NCBI GenBank assembly: GCA_021781965.1
Contig: JAJXVU010000008.1
Coordinates: 1 to 64,000, forward strand
DNA from: Pseudomonadota bacterium
GTDB lineage: Bacteria; Pseudomonadota; Gammaproteobacteria; UBA1113
DNA length: 64,000 nt
Reading direction: 5' to 3'
In this document: positions 1-8,568 of the stretch, in pieces
Numbering within the stretch: the first letter of the stretch is position 1
Layout of the letters: every line of letters starts with the position of its first letter
Position numbers and translations under genes: made by a program
The notes under the pieces: model-generated
What the model was told of the DNA's origin: nothing
The model's database searches: none
Seen by the model: the letters and a program-made list of their open reading frames with translations, nothing else

Positions 1-583
1 GTGGCGCAAATCGCACTAATAAAAAACCGCCGCCATTGACTAAACCAGCATGCATGATTGCAGAAACGGGTGTAGGCGCATTCAATGAACTGGTTAGCCA
101 ACGATGAAAAGGCCAGATCGCAGATTGCGTCATTGCTCCTAAAAACAAAAGTGTTGCCGCGGGTATAAGAGTACACAGACTATAATTGTACGCGCTTATG
201 CTGTGAATAGACGTCTGCCCAGATGCAGTGTAAAGTAAAGCGATAGCAGTGGATATCATCACAAAGCCCAGTATAAAATTCTTTCCTGCCAAAATGCCCG
301 ATTGATACGCCGCACGCCAACTGGATTTATGGATCATGAGTTTTGTCAAAAGAATATTGCTCATCCCCCAAGCAACTAAAAAAAGCAAGATGTGGTCAGC
401 ACTCACCATCACAAAAACCGATGCCAATAAAAACCCAAGTGTTCCATAAAAACGCCCGTATTTTGCATCGCCCTTAAGATAGCGGTAGGAAAAAAAGGCG
501 ATCGATATGCCTACAAAGCCGACCAGCGCTATCATTAAAATGGCAAGTGAGTCCAGCTGAAAAAGATCTACTATGTTTATCAT
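1..583 (-). CDS. DabB/NuoL-like membrane subunit, partial (cut by left edge)
   Basis: My translation from the ATG at 583 gives about 194 residues running off the left edge. It is a polytopic membrane protein, with hydrophobic stretches near residues 14-32, 48-78, 98-118 and 136-156. Near residues 158-186 it carries the proton-channel signature of the NuoL/MrpA family (WPFHRWL, then NAPTPVSAIMHAGLVNGG). The short N-terminus and the SSLNAPTPVSA context fit DabB, the partner of DabA (DUF2309) in energy-coupled CO2/bicarbonate accumulation, better than respiratory NuoL. A DabA gene would be expected just outside the window. NuoL or an Mrp antiporter subunit remains possible because the C-terminus is missing. 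Confidence 0.72.
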   Translation of the reverse strand, partial: MINIVDLFQLDSLAILMIALVGFVGISIAFFSYRYLKGDAKYGRFYGTLGFLLASVFVMVSADHILLFLVAWGMSNILLTKLMIHKSSWRAAYQSGILAGKNFILGFVMISTAIALLYTASGQTSIHSISAYNYSLCTLIPAATLLFLGAMTQSAIWPFHRWLTSSLNAPTPVSAIMHAGLVNGGGFLLVRFAP

Positions 584-753
584 AAACTTTTGCCTCTATA
601 AGAATTTACTCTACTCTGGACAAATGATATTAGAATATAAGGAATAAGTAAAACGAATAATTCTTATCGATTGCATTAGAATTCCTAATAATTGGTTTTG
701 ATAAACTAACCCGTTTTAGCCTATGTCGTTATTAAATAATAATATTTGAAAGA

Positions 754-1710
754 TTATTTTGAAGAGGCCTTGTGCAAACGATCATTGATATCGAGCCATT
801 CATTACGAAAAGGTGGTTTTTCAACAAATATCTTATCCACATGAGTACTATCGATACTATAGAGCGTTTCATATAAAACCCTCGCATATTCGGTTTTATC
901 TTTAGGCATTTTATAATGGGTAGCATTCTTTCTTCTAGTTATATCAGAATAATGCATTATGGCAACATTATTTTCTTGCTTTATGCGCCGTTTTATCTCC
1001 TCAATAGAGAGAAGAAACAGAGGTTTTTCTGGTTGATAATGGGCTTGCATATTCCCTGGTACTTTTTCTTGGTGTTCCAATTGTTCTTGAATTTCGATAT
1101 TGAGTACCGGCTCTATCATCAATGCGGTAATTGCCCCAGGCCTTAAAATAATCGGGGTGGTCCTTGTGATGTCAATGATAGTTGATTCAAGGCCAATGCT
1201 ACACCCACCCCCATCTATTATTGCAGCTATTTTGCCAGATAGAGTTTTTAGTACATGCTCCGGTTTTGTTGGGCTTGTTCTTTTATGTGCATTGGCAGAT
1301 GGGGCTGCTACAGCGGTTCCAAGTTTTTCTATCACTCTAAGTGCTATAGGATGTTTGGGTATACGCAATGCGATTGTTTCTAAACCACCTGTGATAAGGT
1401 AGCTCACGGTTTTTTTTCTACGAAATATTAGAGTCAAAGGACCCGGCCAGAAAGAATCGGCAAGTTTTTTTGCGCTATCAGGAATTTCTTCAACCCAATC
1501 TATTACTTTAGCAAAAGAATCAAGATGAACAATGAGCGGATGATCTGAAGGTCTTCCTTTGGCAGAAAAAATTTTACTGACTGCTTCCTCATTTGTAGCA
1601 TCAGCAGCAAGACCATAAACTGTCTCAGTAGGCAAAGCTACGAGCTCTCCATTTCTTAAAAAACTAACCGCTTCGTCTATCTGACTTGATTTTAATATTT
1701 TTGTTTTCAT
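754..1710 (-). CDS. tsaC: L-threonylcarbamoyladenylate synthase (Sua5/TsaC type)
   Basis: Makes threonylcarbamoyl-AMP from threonine, bicarbonate and ATP, the first step of the t6A37 modification of ANN-decoding tRNAs; cytoplasmic. The YrdC domain covers about residues 12-200. It shows LPTETVYGLAADA near 25-37, AKGRPSDHPLIVHL near 50-63 and APSANAHKRTSPT near 136-148. At 318 aa it is much longer than E. coli TsaC (about 190). The extra C-terminal part (about 215-318) matches the length of the Sua5 domain, so this is the long architecture. The ATG at 1710 starts directly at the family N-terminus. It is divergent from the LysR gene, with a hairpin-bearing 208-bp spacer between. Confidence 0.93.
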   Translation of the reverse strand: MKTKILKSSQIDEAVSFLRNGELVALPTETVYGLAADATNEEAVSKIFSAKGRPSDHPLIVHLDSFAKVIDWVEEIPDSAKKLADSFWPGPLTLIFRRKKTVSYLITGGLETIALRIPKHPIALRVIEKLGTAVAAPSANAHKRTSPTKPEHVLKTLSGKIAAIIDGGGCSIGLESTIIDITRTTPIILRPGAITALMIEPVLNIEIQEQLEHQEKVPGNMQAHYQPEKPLFLLSIEEIKRRIKQENNVAIMHYSDITRRKNATHYKMPKDKTEYARVLYETLYSIDSTHVDKIFVEKPPFRNEWLDINDRLHKASSK

Positions 1711-1766
1711 TCACTTATTTGATTCACACATTTGCGCCTGTACATTCTAATTCATTTTCCTAACAC

Positions 1767-1808
1767 TTAGGGCTTGTAGCCATTTGGTTTATCGGCTGCA
1801 AGCCCTAA
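1767..1808. repeat. 15-bp inverted repeat in divergent promoter region
   Basis: TTAGGGCTTGTAGCC (1767-1781) pairs with GGCTGCAAGCCCTAA (1794-1808) with one mismatch and a 12-nt loop. It sits between the starts of tsaC (leftward) and the LysR gene (rightward), so neither gene needs a terminator here. It may be a REP-like element, a leftover terminator or a regulator site. Confidence 0.5.
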
Positions 1809-1918
1809 TCTCTTTAGAAAAAGCCCGCCCTATAAATAATTTTTTTATTGCTTTATATTATCAATTTCTATAATATAAGGGAAATTAATAATTCTTATAC
1901 AAGACATTAATAAAACTG

Positions 1919-2761
1919 ATGAATATCGATACAATTACTCTACGCTGTTTCATCGCTGTGGCAGAAACAGGCAGTTTCACCAAAGCTGCTGAACGCGTGG
2001 GACGTACGCAATCCGCTATCAGTCAGCAGATAAACAAATTGGAACACATGTTAAACAAATCGCTTCTGGTGCGTGGTAAAACCTTTTATTTAACTCCTGA
2101 AGGGGAGATTTTCATGGGTTATGCGAGGCAAATTTTTTCCCTGCATCGAGAAGTAATAGATAGATTTAAGGAACCAGAGCTAAAAGGTGAGGTTTGCTTC
2201 GGTTTACCGGAGGATTTCGCCAGTGTCTATCTGGCTGAAGTGCTTGCGGATTTCTCACACATTCACCCACGTATTTTATTAAATATAGAATGTGATTTGA
2301 CGCTCAATCTCTTTAGTAGATTTAAAAAGAAAGAGTTTGATTTAGTACTGGTTAAAATGAACTGGCCAGAACATTTCCCAAATGGCTTAGATGTATGGTC
2401 TGAGCCATTGAAATGGGTAGGAGATCCCGGTCTGATAGACCAAAGTAAACCTATTCCGCTCGTATTATCGCCGCAGCCGTGTGTCTATCGAGCCTCGGCA
2501 ATCAAAGCTCTTGAAGAATCTGGTCGTGCTTGGAGGCAGGTATTTTCAAGCCCGAGTTATGCCAGTGTGGTTGCTGCTGTCAAAGTTGGCATGGGCATTA
2601 GCGTGATGCCGCATACTATGATTCCTAATGAATTAAAAGCCTTAGATCCAACTTTGCTTCCTAAGCTTGCTGATACTCATGTTTCATTGCTTAAACATGA
2701 AGCAGATAATACAGCCATTAACACTCTAGAGGAATTTGTATTACGAAAATTGAGGCATTAA
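1919..2761 (+). CDS. LysR-family transcriptional regulator
   Basis: A 280-aa protein with the N-terminal LysR winged helix-turn-helix (about residues 1-60; AVAETGSFTKAAERVGRTQSAISQQI near 14-40) and a substrate-binding-like effector domain (about 88-275). The ligand-binding half is LrhA/HdfR-like in length, but the ligand cannot be read from sequence. It is transcribed away from tsaC and the DabB-like gene. LysR proteins often control inorganic-carbon uptake loci, but tsaC lies between, so the regulatory link is only an inference. The A-rich upstream region gives no clear ribosome-binding site. The ATG at 1919 fits the family N-terminus. Confidence 0.92.
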   Translation: MNIDTITLRCFIAVAETGSFTKAAERVGRTQSAISQQINKLEHMLNKSLLVRGKTFYLTPEGEIFMGYARQIFSLHREVIDRFKEPELKGEVCFGLPEDFASVYLAEVLADFSHIHPRILLNIECDLTLNLFSRFKKKEFDLVLVKMNWPEHFPNGLDVWSEPLKWVGDPGLIDQSKPIPLVLSPQPCVYRASAIKALEESGRAWRQVFSSPSYASVVAAVKVGMGISVMPHTMIPNELKALDPTLLPKLADTHVSLLKHEADNTAINTLEEFVLRKLRH

Positions 2762-2862
2762 TTTTAGGGGATATGACTAGAACGCCTGTTACAAAAATTG
2801 CTTCCTAACGCGTATTCATATTAATATGCTCTTAATATTCAATTTCCCCAAAGGAGGATAGT

Positions 2863-3831
2863 TTGAAAATAGTCATAACAGGCGCAACTGGCTTTGTTGG
2901 CCGTAATTTAGTTCCCACTTTGCTAAAGCAGCAACATATTATTTTCTTAGTGGGCAGGAATATTGAAAAAATATATAAAATTTTTGGTGAAAATATTAAG
3001 GCATTAACATGGAATCAATTAGAAAAAATTCCGCCCGATGATATTGATGCTGTCATCAATCTCGCTGGAGAGAATATCGGCGATGGTCTTTGGACCAAAG
3101 CAAAAAAAGCACGCATTAAGACAAGCCGAATAAATGCTGCAAATCAAATAGTAAAATGGGCTTTATCCTATCAGCAAAAAAAACCGCACATCTATAACGC
3201 CAGTGCCATCGGTATTTACGGATTACAGAACAATAGCGGCAATCCATCCGTAATACCTCCATTTATAGAAACATCCCCGATTCCATTTGGACAGCCCACA
3301 GATTTTCTCAGTGAGGTGGGACAAGCATGGGAAGGCGCACTGAAACCTGCGATAGAAGCGGACATACCCGTCACTTTTATGCGGTTTGCAGTCGTATTAA
3401 AATGTAAGGATGGTATATTAAAAAAATTAGAACTTCCTTATTCTCTAGGTTTAGGGAGCATTTTAGGAAATGGCCAGCAGCCCTTTACTTGGATACATAT
3501 TGACGATCTAATAGCAGGGATTCATTTTTTATTAACTCATCCCGAAATTATAGGCCCTATTAACTTTTCTGCGCCGGAATGTACTTCGCAAAAAGCATTT
3601 GCAAAAACATTGGCAAGCGCTATGAACCGGCCACTCATTATAAAAACCCCTAATTGGGTGGTGAAAACATTCTTTGGTCAAATGGGTGAGGAGCTACTAT
3701 TAAAAGGCCAGCATGTAGCTCCCCAACGCATAATTGAATTAGGTTTCAAATTCAATTATGCAGATCTAAACGCTCTTTTTGGTTATCTTAAAAGCGAATA
3801 TGGCCATATAGACAGCGGCAATACCCACTAA
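2863..3831 (+). CDS. TIGR01777 family NAD(P)-binding epimerase (YfcH-like)
   Basis: A 322-aa extended short-chain dehydrogenase. It has a Rossmann glycine motif GATGFVGRN at residues 7-15, NLAGENIGDG near 67-76 (typical of TIGR01777), YNASAIGIYG near 109-118 and a C-terminal DUF1731-like tail containing LLKGQHVAPQRI. The substrate of this widespread family is unknown. Translation starts at TTG 2863 behind a strong AAAGGAGG site at about 2850-2857, and no ATG start is better placed. The last 66 bp overlap the oppositely oriented DUF378 gene. The tail after residue 305 is variable in the family, so the overlap probably costs nothing. Confidence 0.9.
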   Translation: MKIVITGATGFVGRNLVPTLLKQQHIIFLVGRNIEKIYKIFGENIKALTWNQLEKIPPDDIDAVINLAGENIGDGLWTKAKKARIKTSRINAANQIVKWALSYQQKKPHIYNASAIGIYGLQNNSGNPSVIPPFIETSPIPFGQPTDFLSEVGQAWEGALKPAIEADIPVTFMRFAVVLKCKDGILKKLELPYSLGLGSILGNGQQPFTWIHIDDLIAGIHFLLTHPEIIGPINFSAPECTSQKAFAKTLASAMNRPLIIKTPNWVVKTFFGQMGEELLLKGQHVAPQRIIELGFKFNYADLNALFGYLKSEYGHIDSGNTH

Positions 3832-3978
3832 GCCATAAACGACTCTTGCAAGAAATGTCATATCGCCTAAAATAGCCGCTACTAAATTAAAGTTAAAAAA
3901 GCCAACCAAGCCCCAATTCAGCGCTCCAACGACCACTAGAATAAAAGCAATCCAATCTATAACTGATAATGATTTCAT
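3766..3978 (-). CDS. DUF378 family small membrane protein (YuzA-like)
   Basis: A 70-aa protein with two transmembrane segments (about residues 8-28 and 42-62). It carries the DUF378 signature DWIAFILVVVGALNWGLVG, then a GDMTFLARVVYGLVG loop and helix. The function of this family is unknown. An AAAGGAGAT ribosome-binding site precedes the ATG at 3978. It converges on and overlaps the epimerase gene by 66 bp. I see no terminator between them, so the two transcripts could be antisense at their ends. Confidence 0.9.
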   Translation of the reverse strand: MKSLSVIDWIAFILVVVGALNWGLVGFFNFNLVAAILGDMTFLARVVYGLVGIAAVYMAIFAFKITKKSV

Positions 3979-4148
3979 ATCGATATCTCCTTTTTGTTTA
4001 CGGGGTTAATCCAAATCTACCATAGCACAACTTATTGTTGAACCACAACTTATTTACTCACCACAAAGTTAGACTAGAGAAGGGATCACTCAGACGAGCG
4101 TTTGTTTTTTGATCTGCAATTGACCAAAGAAAACGTTCCTGTCATAGA

Positions 4149-4180
4149 AAGCTTTTCTCCGTCCGCAAGTTAACGTCACG
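4149..4180 (+). repeat. Imperfect direct repeat, copy 1
   Basis: The segment beginning AGCTTTTCTCCG and containing GCAAGTTAACGTCACG recurs at about 5949-5980 with three or four differences. The two copies bracket the tautomerase and AAA-ATPase genes. Confidence 0.6.
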
Positions 4181-4215
4181 ATAGCTGAAAGAAGAAAATA
4201 ATTTAATCTTCTCAA

Positions 4216-4596
4216 TTATGCATATTGAGCTAATCCATTACCAAAAGACCAATTTTCTTTGGGAACTTCTACAATATTTATAAAAATATCTTCTTTCCTA
4301 ATGCCCGTGCCATTAACTAATAGTTCAGCTGTTTTTGCAAAAAAAGCCTTTTTCTTATCAAGTGTTCGCGTATTATTGGCTGTTACCTGAATAATTAACA
4401 AATCATCAGTACGTTCAATACCAAGATAACTTTTCCCGTAGTTAAAATCATCGGTTTCATGCTCATCAATTACCATAAATATATCATCCTCTGGTACATC
4501 AAATGTTAATCTCATGGATTCATAAATGCTAGCTATAATGGCGCGTTTATATTCACGACTTTTCCCTTTTCGCATTGATATTCTTGTTAATGGCAT
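4216..4596 (-). CDS. Tautomerase family protein (MIF/4-OT superfamily)
   Basis: A 126-aa protein starting Met-Pro, so that processing would expose the catalytic N-terminal proline of the tautomerase superfamily (MPLTRISMRKG). Two beta-alpha-beta units can be followed (residues 1-60 and 62-120); the second holds LLIIQVTANNTRTLDKKKAF. The length matches the Tautomerase_2 subgroup rather than the about 62-aa 4-oxalocrotonate tautomerases. The physiological substrate cannot be predicted. An AAGGGGC site precedes the ATG at 4596. It lies downstream of, and in the same direction as, the AAA ATPase, with 172 bp between them. Confidence 0.84.
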   Translation of the reverse strand: MPLTRISMRKGKSREYKRAIIASIYESMRLTFDVPEDDIFMVIDEHETDDFNYGKSYLGIERTDDLLIIQVTANNTRTLDKKKAFFAKTAELLVNGTGIRKEDIFINIVEVPKENWSFGNGLAQYA

Positions 4597-4768
4597 ATTA
4601 AGCCCCTTATTTCCTCTCTTGACATCTCAAACAGTAAAGAATTACTTGCAGCCATAAACTTACCCCCTAAATATTATTTCCTTATTGGATCTCAAAACTT
4701 GAGATAGACAGCATAAAAATTTTATTTTATCTTGTCAAATTGCAGTTGTTTTGATCGCTGTTTATGCT

Positions 4769-5899
4769 CTAATCCTCCGCCCCCCGTAGAACGGCTAATA
4801 ATAATGGATTAATGACATTATAATGACCGTTTTTATTTTGCTCTATATAGTCCTTTTCAATTAATACATGAACTGCCGTCGCTATAGAGCTTCCTGGCAT
4901 GGATAAAGCAGTACAGGTTTCTTGGCTATGTATACTTTCCACCCTGTTATTAGCTAGATATTTAATAACCCGTCTTTGCCCAACGGGTAAATCCGATAAC
5001 TCTCTTAAGGCATCACTCCATTCTTCAATGACAACATTAGCCCAAGCATTTTCCACATCTTGTACTGAGGGTATCTTTGGACAGGCTTCCCATAAAGCAT
5101 CACATAAATAATTGACATAATACGGATGCCGATTGGAGAATTCCATTATCTTATTAAAGGTGATTTCTTCTAAGTGTTTCCTCCACGTATTCATGGCAAT
5201 TTTCTGAATGTGTTTTTCATAATCTTCTGCAGCAATACGATCTAGTTTGATTTTACGGCATAGTTTATAAAGAGGTCGATTCTCATCCTCAAACATGCTT
5301 AATAAGAGAGAGCGCACACTACCGGAAAAGATTAGTGATAAACAGTGCATCTCTTGAGCTGCCGTTCTAAAGGCACCCTCTAGCCCTCTTTGTTTACTGA
5401 TCTTATCAATTTCTTGGAATTCATCCAGAAAAATAACCGCTTTTTTGTTTTTTTCAAACAATAATTTTTCTAATAATAGAAGCGCTTCTGAAATAATCAC
5501 GGCATGATTGAGTTGATTTTTAGGTGTTAATTTAAGTTTTACCTGCTCTCCCCCAAAAGACAGTAGCGGTTCTAAATTGGAAATATATTTTTTCATTGAA
5601 GACATCAGTTTTTCAATATGCCCGATTGATTTACCAATTAATTTTATGACATTATCGAGCACTAGCTGAGAAACTTCTGCTTCTGACGTACATAGGTGAA
5701 AATTGATTTTCACGAAAGGTAATAGAGACTGTTCAATCGCCCTCTCCGCTAAACTTGATTTTCCATAACGGCGTGGAGCGATAATCAGCGTATGCTTGCC
5801 TTGTTGGAGATTACCAAGCAATCTTTGGGTTTCTTGTTCTCGGTTACAAAAAGCATCCCCATAAGCCTTGCCTAATGGGAATAATTGTCTTTTTTCCAT
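4769..5899 (-). CDS. AAA-type ATP-binding protein with C-terminal winged helix
   Basis: A 376-aa STAND/archaeal-ATPase-like protein (PF01637 type). Walker A is APRRYGKSSL (about residues 41-50). Walker B is KAVIFLDEFQEID (about 153-165). A sensor-like IFSGSVRSLL lies near 190-200. The C-terminal about 80 residues (LSDLPVGQRRVIKYLA, SIATAVHVLIEKDYI) look like a winged helix. Such proteins couple ATP hydrolysis to an unknown nucleic-acid or partner interaction. I place the start at ATG 5899 rather than the TTG one codon upstream. It is divergent from feoABC, and its promoter region overlaps iterated TTAACGTTACGG units. Confidence 0.84.
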   Translation of the reverse strand: MEKRQLFPLGKAYGDAFCNREQETQRLLGNLQQGKHTLIIAPRRYGKSSLAERAIEQSLLPFVKINFHLCTSEAEVSQLVLDNVIKLIGKSIGHIEKLMSSMKKYISNLEPLLSFGGEQVKLKLTPKNQLNHAVIISEALLLLEKLLFEKNKKAVIFLDEFQEIDKISKQRGLEGAFRTAAQEMHCLSLIFSGSVRSLLLSMFEDENRPLYKLCRKIKLDRIAAEDYEKHIQKIAMNTWRKHLEEITFNKIMEFSNRHPYYVNYLCDALWEACPKIPSVQDVENAWANVVIEEWSDALRELSDLPVGQRRVIKYLANNRVESIHSQETCTALSMPGSSIATAVHVLIEKDYIEQNKNGHYNVINPLLLAVLRGAED

Positions 5900-5948
5900 C
5901 AAGTTAGCTGCCCCTTAATCATTGTAATGCTTACACTTGATTATATAA

Positions 5949-6006
5949 CGCTTTTCTCCGTTACGCAAGTTAACGTTACGGCATTTAACGTTACGGTTGT
6001 TACCGT
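5949..6006. repeat. Direct repeat copy 2 with iterated TTAACGTTACGG units
   Basis: 5949-5980 is the second copy of the repeat at 4149-4180. It continues into two exact TAACGTTACGG units (5971-5981 and 5986-5996) and an inverted partial unit CCGTTAA (6003-6009). The position upstream of the ATPase start suggests operator half-sites. Confidence 0.6.
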
Positions 6007-6015
6007 TAAAGCGTT

Positions 6016-6043
6016 GATAATGATAATGATAATGATTCTCATT
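6016..6043 (+). promoter_or_regulatory. Fur box upstream of feoA
   Basis: GATAATGATAATGATTCTC with flanking bases (6016-6043) matches the canonical Fur operator GATAATGATAATCATTATC almost completely and lies 70 bp upstream of feoA. This predicts repression of feoABC by Fur-Fe2+ and induction under iron limitation. The divergent ATPase could also be affected. Confidence 0.87.
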
Positions 6044-6112
6044 AACATTTACTTTGTTGCCGCTTTTTGATATAATAGCCATAACTGTTCGTACAACAAA
6101 AAGGCGGCGTAT

Positions 6113-6337
6113 ATGTTGCAACCCGGTTTATCATATGTCATTGAAAAAATAGATAATCTAATAGATAAGGGTTATAAACTCAAGCTTTTGGCCATGGGCT
6201 TTGTACCGGGGGCTCATTTTAAAGTTATTCGGAAAGCCCCGTTGGGTGATATGTTCCATATCGTCATTCAAGGCACTGCCGTCAGCCTACGCGCCCGAGA
6301 ATTGGCGCTGGTTCAATTCAGAGTAACCACAACATGA
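6113..6337 (+). CDS. feoA: Ferrous iron transport protein A
   Basis: A 74-aa SH3-like FeoA protein (LLAMGFVPGAHFKVIRKAPLGDMFHIV). It acts in the cytoplasm as an accessory factor of the FeoB Fe2+ transporter. It is first in the feoABC operon, directly downstream of the Fur box. Its stop overlaps the feoB start (ATGA at 6334-6337), implying translational coupling. Confidence 0.95.
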   Translation: MLQPGLSYVIEKIDNLIDKGYKLKLLAMGFVPGAHFKVIRKAPLGDMFHIVIQGTAVSLRARELALVQFRVTTT

Positions 6338-8568
6338 CTACACGTATAACTATTGCTGGCAATCCCAATTGTGGCAAGACTACCCTCTTTAATAAACTCA
6401 CTGGCTCTAAGCAAAAAATTGGCAATTGGCCGGGCGTTACCGTTGAAAAGAAAATGGGTTCGTTTCATTATGCAAATACCGATTTTAGCGTTACCGACCT
6501 CCCCGGCATTTATTCTTTAACCGTAGCACAAGCTGATCACAGCATAGATGAACGCATTGCTATGGACTTTTTATTAAGCCGACAAACGGATATTTTAATC
6601 AACATTGTCGACGCCGCCAATTTAAAACGTAACTTGTATTTAACCTTGCAATTATCAGCCTTGGGTATTCCTTGCATACTGGTATTAAACATGATGGATA
6701 TCGCTTATAAACGGCGTTTACGCATCGATACCGAAAAATTATCGCAACGCTTAGGCTTACCAGTTATCGCCATTAGCTTAAATCAAAAAAAAGGCTTAGG
6801 GTCGTTAAAGAAAGCCATCGCACAGATGAAAACAACGCCTCGTAAATCCATCATGAGCAGCCAATTACCTTATTTTCAATCGCTAGTTGAGTTATGCGAA
6901 ACACATCCCGAACCACTGTGGTGTGCGCTATCTTTACTAGAAAAAGATGTATTAACGCTACAATGGTTGGAAAAGCAGCCGCATAAAGATTATATTCAAC
7001 AATATATTACGCGATTGGAACAAAATGAAAATGAAATGAGTGACGTATTATTAGCTCAAGAACGCTACGCCACTATTCAAACGATAGTTGACGCCTGCGT
7101 TGCCGCACCCAGCATTACTGCAAAAAGCTTTACCGAGCGCATCGATAGAATCGTGATGCATCGCTATTTAGGCATCCCCATCTTTCTAGGCATCATGTAT
7201 CTGATGTTTGAGTTATCGATGAATTTAGGTAGTTTATTCCAGCCTTTATTCGACTTAAGCTCTACTGCTTTGTTGATCGACGGCCCTACACATTGGGGCG
7301 CACAATTAGGTATACCTGCGGGTTTAACGGCTATCTTTGCCCATGGTCTGGGTGTAGGCGTAAATACCGTGTTAAATTTTATCCCACAAATAGGTTTCAT
7401 GTTTTTATTCATGGCCTTTTTAGAAGATTCCGGCTATATGGCACGCGCCGCTTTTGTCATGGATAGATTGATGCAAGCAGTCGGCTTACCCGGAAAATCA
7501 TTTATTCCGCTGATTGTAGGCTTTGGTTGTAATGTACCTTCGATCATGGCCACACGCACCTTAGATTCCACTCGCGATCGTATCGTCACCGCTTTAATGG
7601 CGCCTTTTATGTCCTGTGGCGCACGTTTGGCTATTTTTGTGGTCTTTGCCAGCGCCTTTTTTCCACAACATGGCGGTTTGGTTATTTTTTCGCTTTATAT
7701 TATAGGAATTTGTGTAGCGATGTTAACCGGTTTAGTGTTACAAAAGACAATATTTAAACGCAACCCTAGCCCCTTTATTCAAGAATTACCTATTTATCAT
7801 ACTCCGCATTTACACACTTTATGGTTACTCACTTGGCAACGTTTGCGCGGCTTTGTGCTGCGCGCGGGTCGCATGATTGTGCCGGTGTGTATCTTGATTG
7901 GTAGCTTAAACAGCATTCATTTAAACGATAACACTACACCTTTATCGTGGGTAGGTAAGTCTATAACGCCTATATTAGCTCCCATGGGCATACAACACGA
8001 TAACTGGCCAGCCAGTGTCAGCCTTATCACCGGCACGATGGCCAAAGAAGTCGTCGTCGGTAGTTTAAATACTTTATACAGCCAAGAAAACGCTGCACAA
8101 AATAACCCTGAGTTCAACTTGGGCTTAGCCTTAAAATCTGCCGTTACTACGACGTTAAGGGGCATAGACGATTTATTCTCAGCACAAAAATTAAATCCTT
8201 TTACCGCCAATGAAGCAGATCATGCCATGGATAACAATGCTATGACACGTATGCAAGTTGCTTTTGGCACCAGCACGGCCGCTTTTAGTTATTTGTTGTT
8301 TGTGTTGTTATATATTCCCTGCATTTCTACAATGAGCGTATTAAATCGCGAGATTGGTAAACAATACGCTTGGCTGGCAACGATATGGAGCTTTGATATC
8401 GCATATGTGGTGGCCGTTATTTTTTATCAAAGCACGCAAATCTTCAGCACACCGCTATCCGCAATAGCTTGGATAGCCGGTATTGTATTGATTCAATGCT
8501 TAGGATTCTTAGGCTTAAAACATTGGGCGCAACAGCCGCGTTTCAAAGCCTTAGGAGGCACGATATGA
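6334..8568 (+). CDS. feoB: Fe(II) transporter FeoB
   Basis: A 744-aa inner-membrane ferrous iron transporter. The N-terminal G domain has G1 GNPNCGKT (residues 8-15), G3 DLPGIYSL (about 57-64) and G4 NMMD (about 117-120), followed by a helical region to about 260. The C-terminal membrane domain carries the Gate motifs, including GFGCNVPSIMATRTLDS (about 391-407, with the conserved Cys) and SCGARLAIF near 430. Length and order are those of a normal FeoB. It overlaps feoA by 4 bp and feoC by 4 bp. Confidence 0.97.
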   Translation: MTTRITIAGNPNCGKTTLFNKLTGSKQKIGNWPGVTVEKKMGSFHYANTDFSVTDLPGIYSLTVAQADHSIDERIAMDFLLSRQTDILINIVDAANLKRNLYLTLQLSALGIPCILVLNMMDIAYKRRLRIDTEKLSQRLGLPVIAISLNQKKGLGSLKKAIAQMKTTPRKSIMSSQLPYFQSLVELCETHPEPLWCALSLLEKDVLTLQWLEKQPHKDYIQQYITRLEQNENEMSDVLLAQERYATIQTIVDACVAAPSITAKSFTERIDRIVMHRYLGIPIFLGIMYLMFELSMNLGSLFQPLFDLSSTALLIDGPTHWGAQLGIPAGLTAIFAHGLGVGVNTVLNFIPQIGFMFLFMAFLEDSGYMARAAFVMDRLMQAVGLPGKSFIPLIVGFGCNVPSIMATRTLDSTRDRIVTALMAPFMSCGARLAIFVVFASAFFPQHGGLVIFSLYIIGICVAMLTGLVLQKTIFKRNPSPFIQELPIYHTPHLHTLWLLTWQRLRGFVLRAGRMIVPVCILIGSLNSIHLNDNTTPLSWVGKSITPILAPMGIQHDNWPASVSLITGTMAKEVVVGSLNTLYSQENAAQNNPEFNLGLALKSAVTTTLRGIDDLFSAQKLNPFTANEADHAMDNNAMTRMQVAFGTSTAAFSYLLFVLLYIPCISTMSVLNREIGKQYAWLATIWSFDIAYVVAVIFYQSTQIFSTPLSAIAWIAGIVLIQCLGFLGLKHWAQQPRFKALGGTI

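Noticed and set aside
916-1402. Two plus-strand ORFs opposite tsaC
   Set aside because: They are antisense shadows of a strongly conserved enzyme, with no ribosome-binding sites and no recognisable domain.
5885-6121. Overlapping ORFs on both strands between the ATPase and feoA genes
   Set aside because: Their residues come from the GTTAACG repeats and the Fur box; the region is a divergent promoter.
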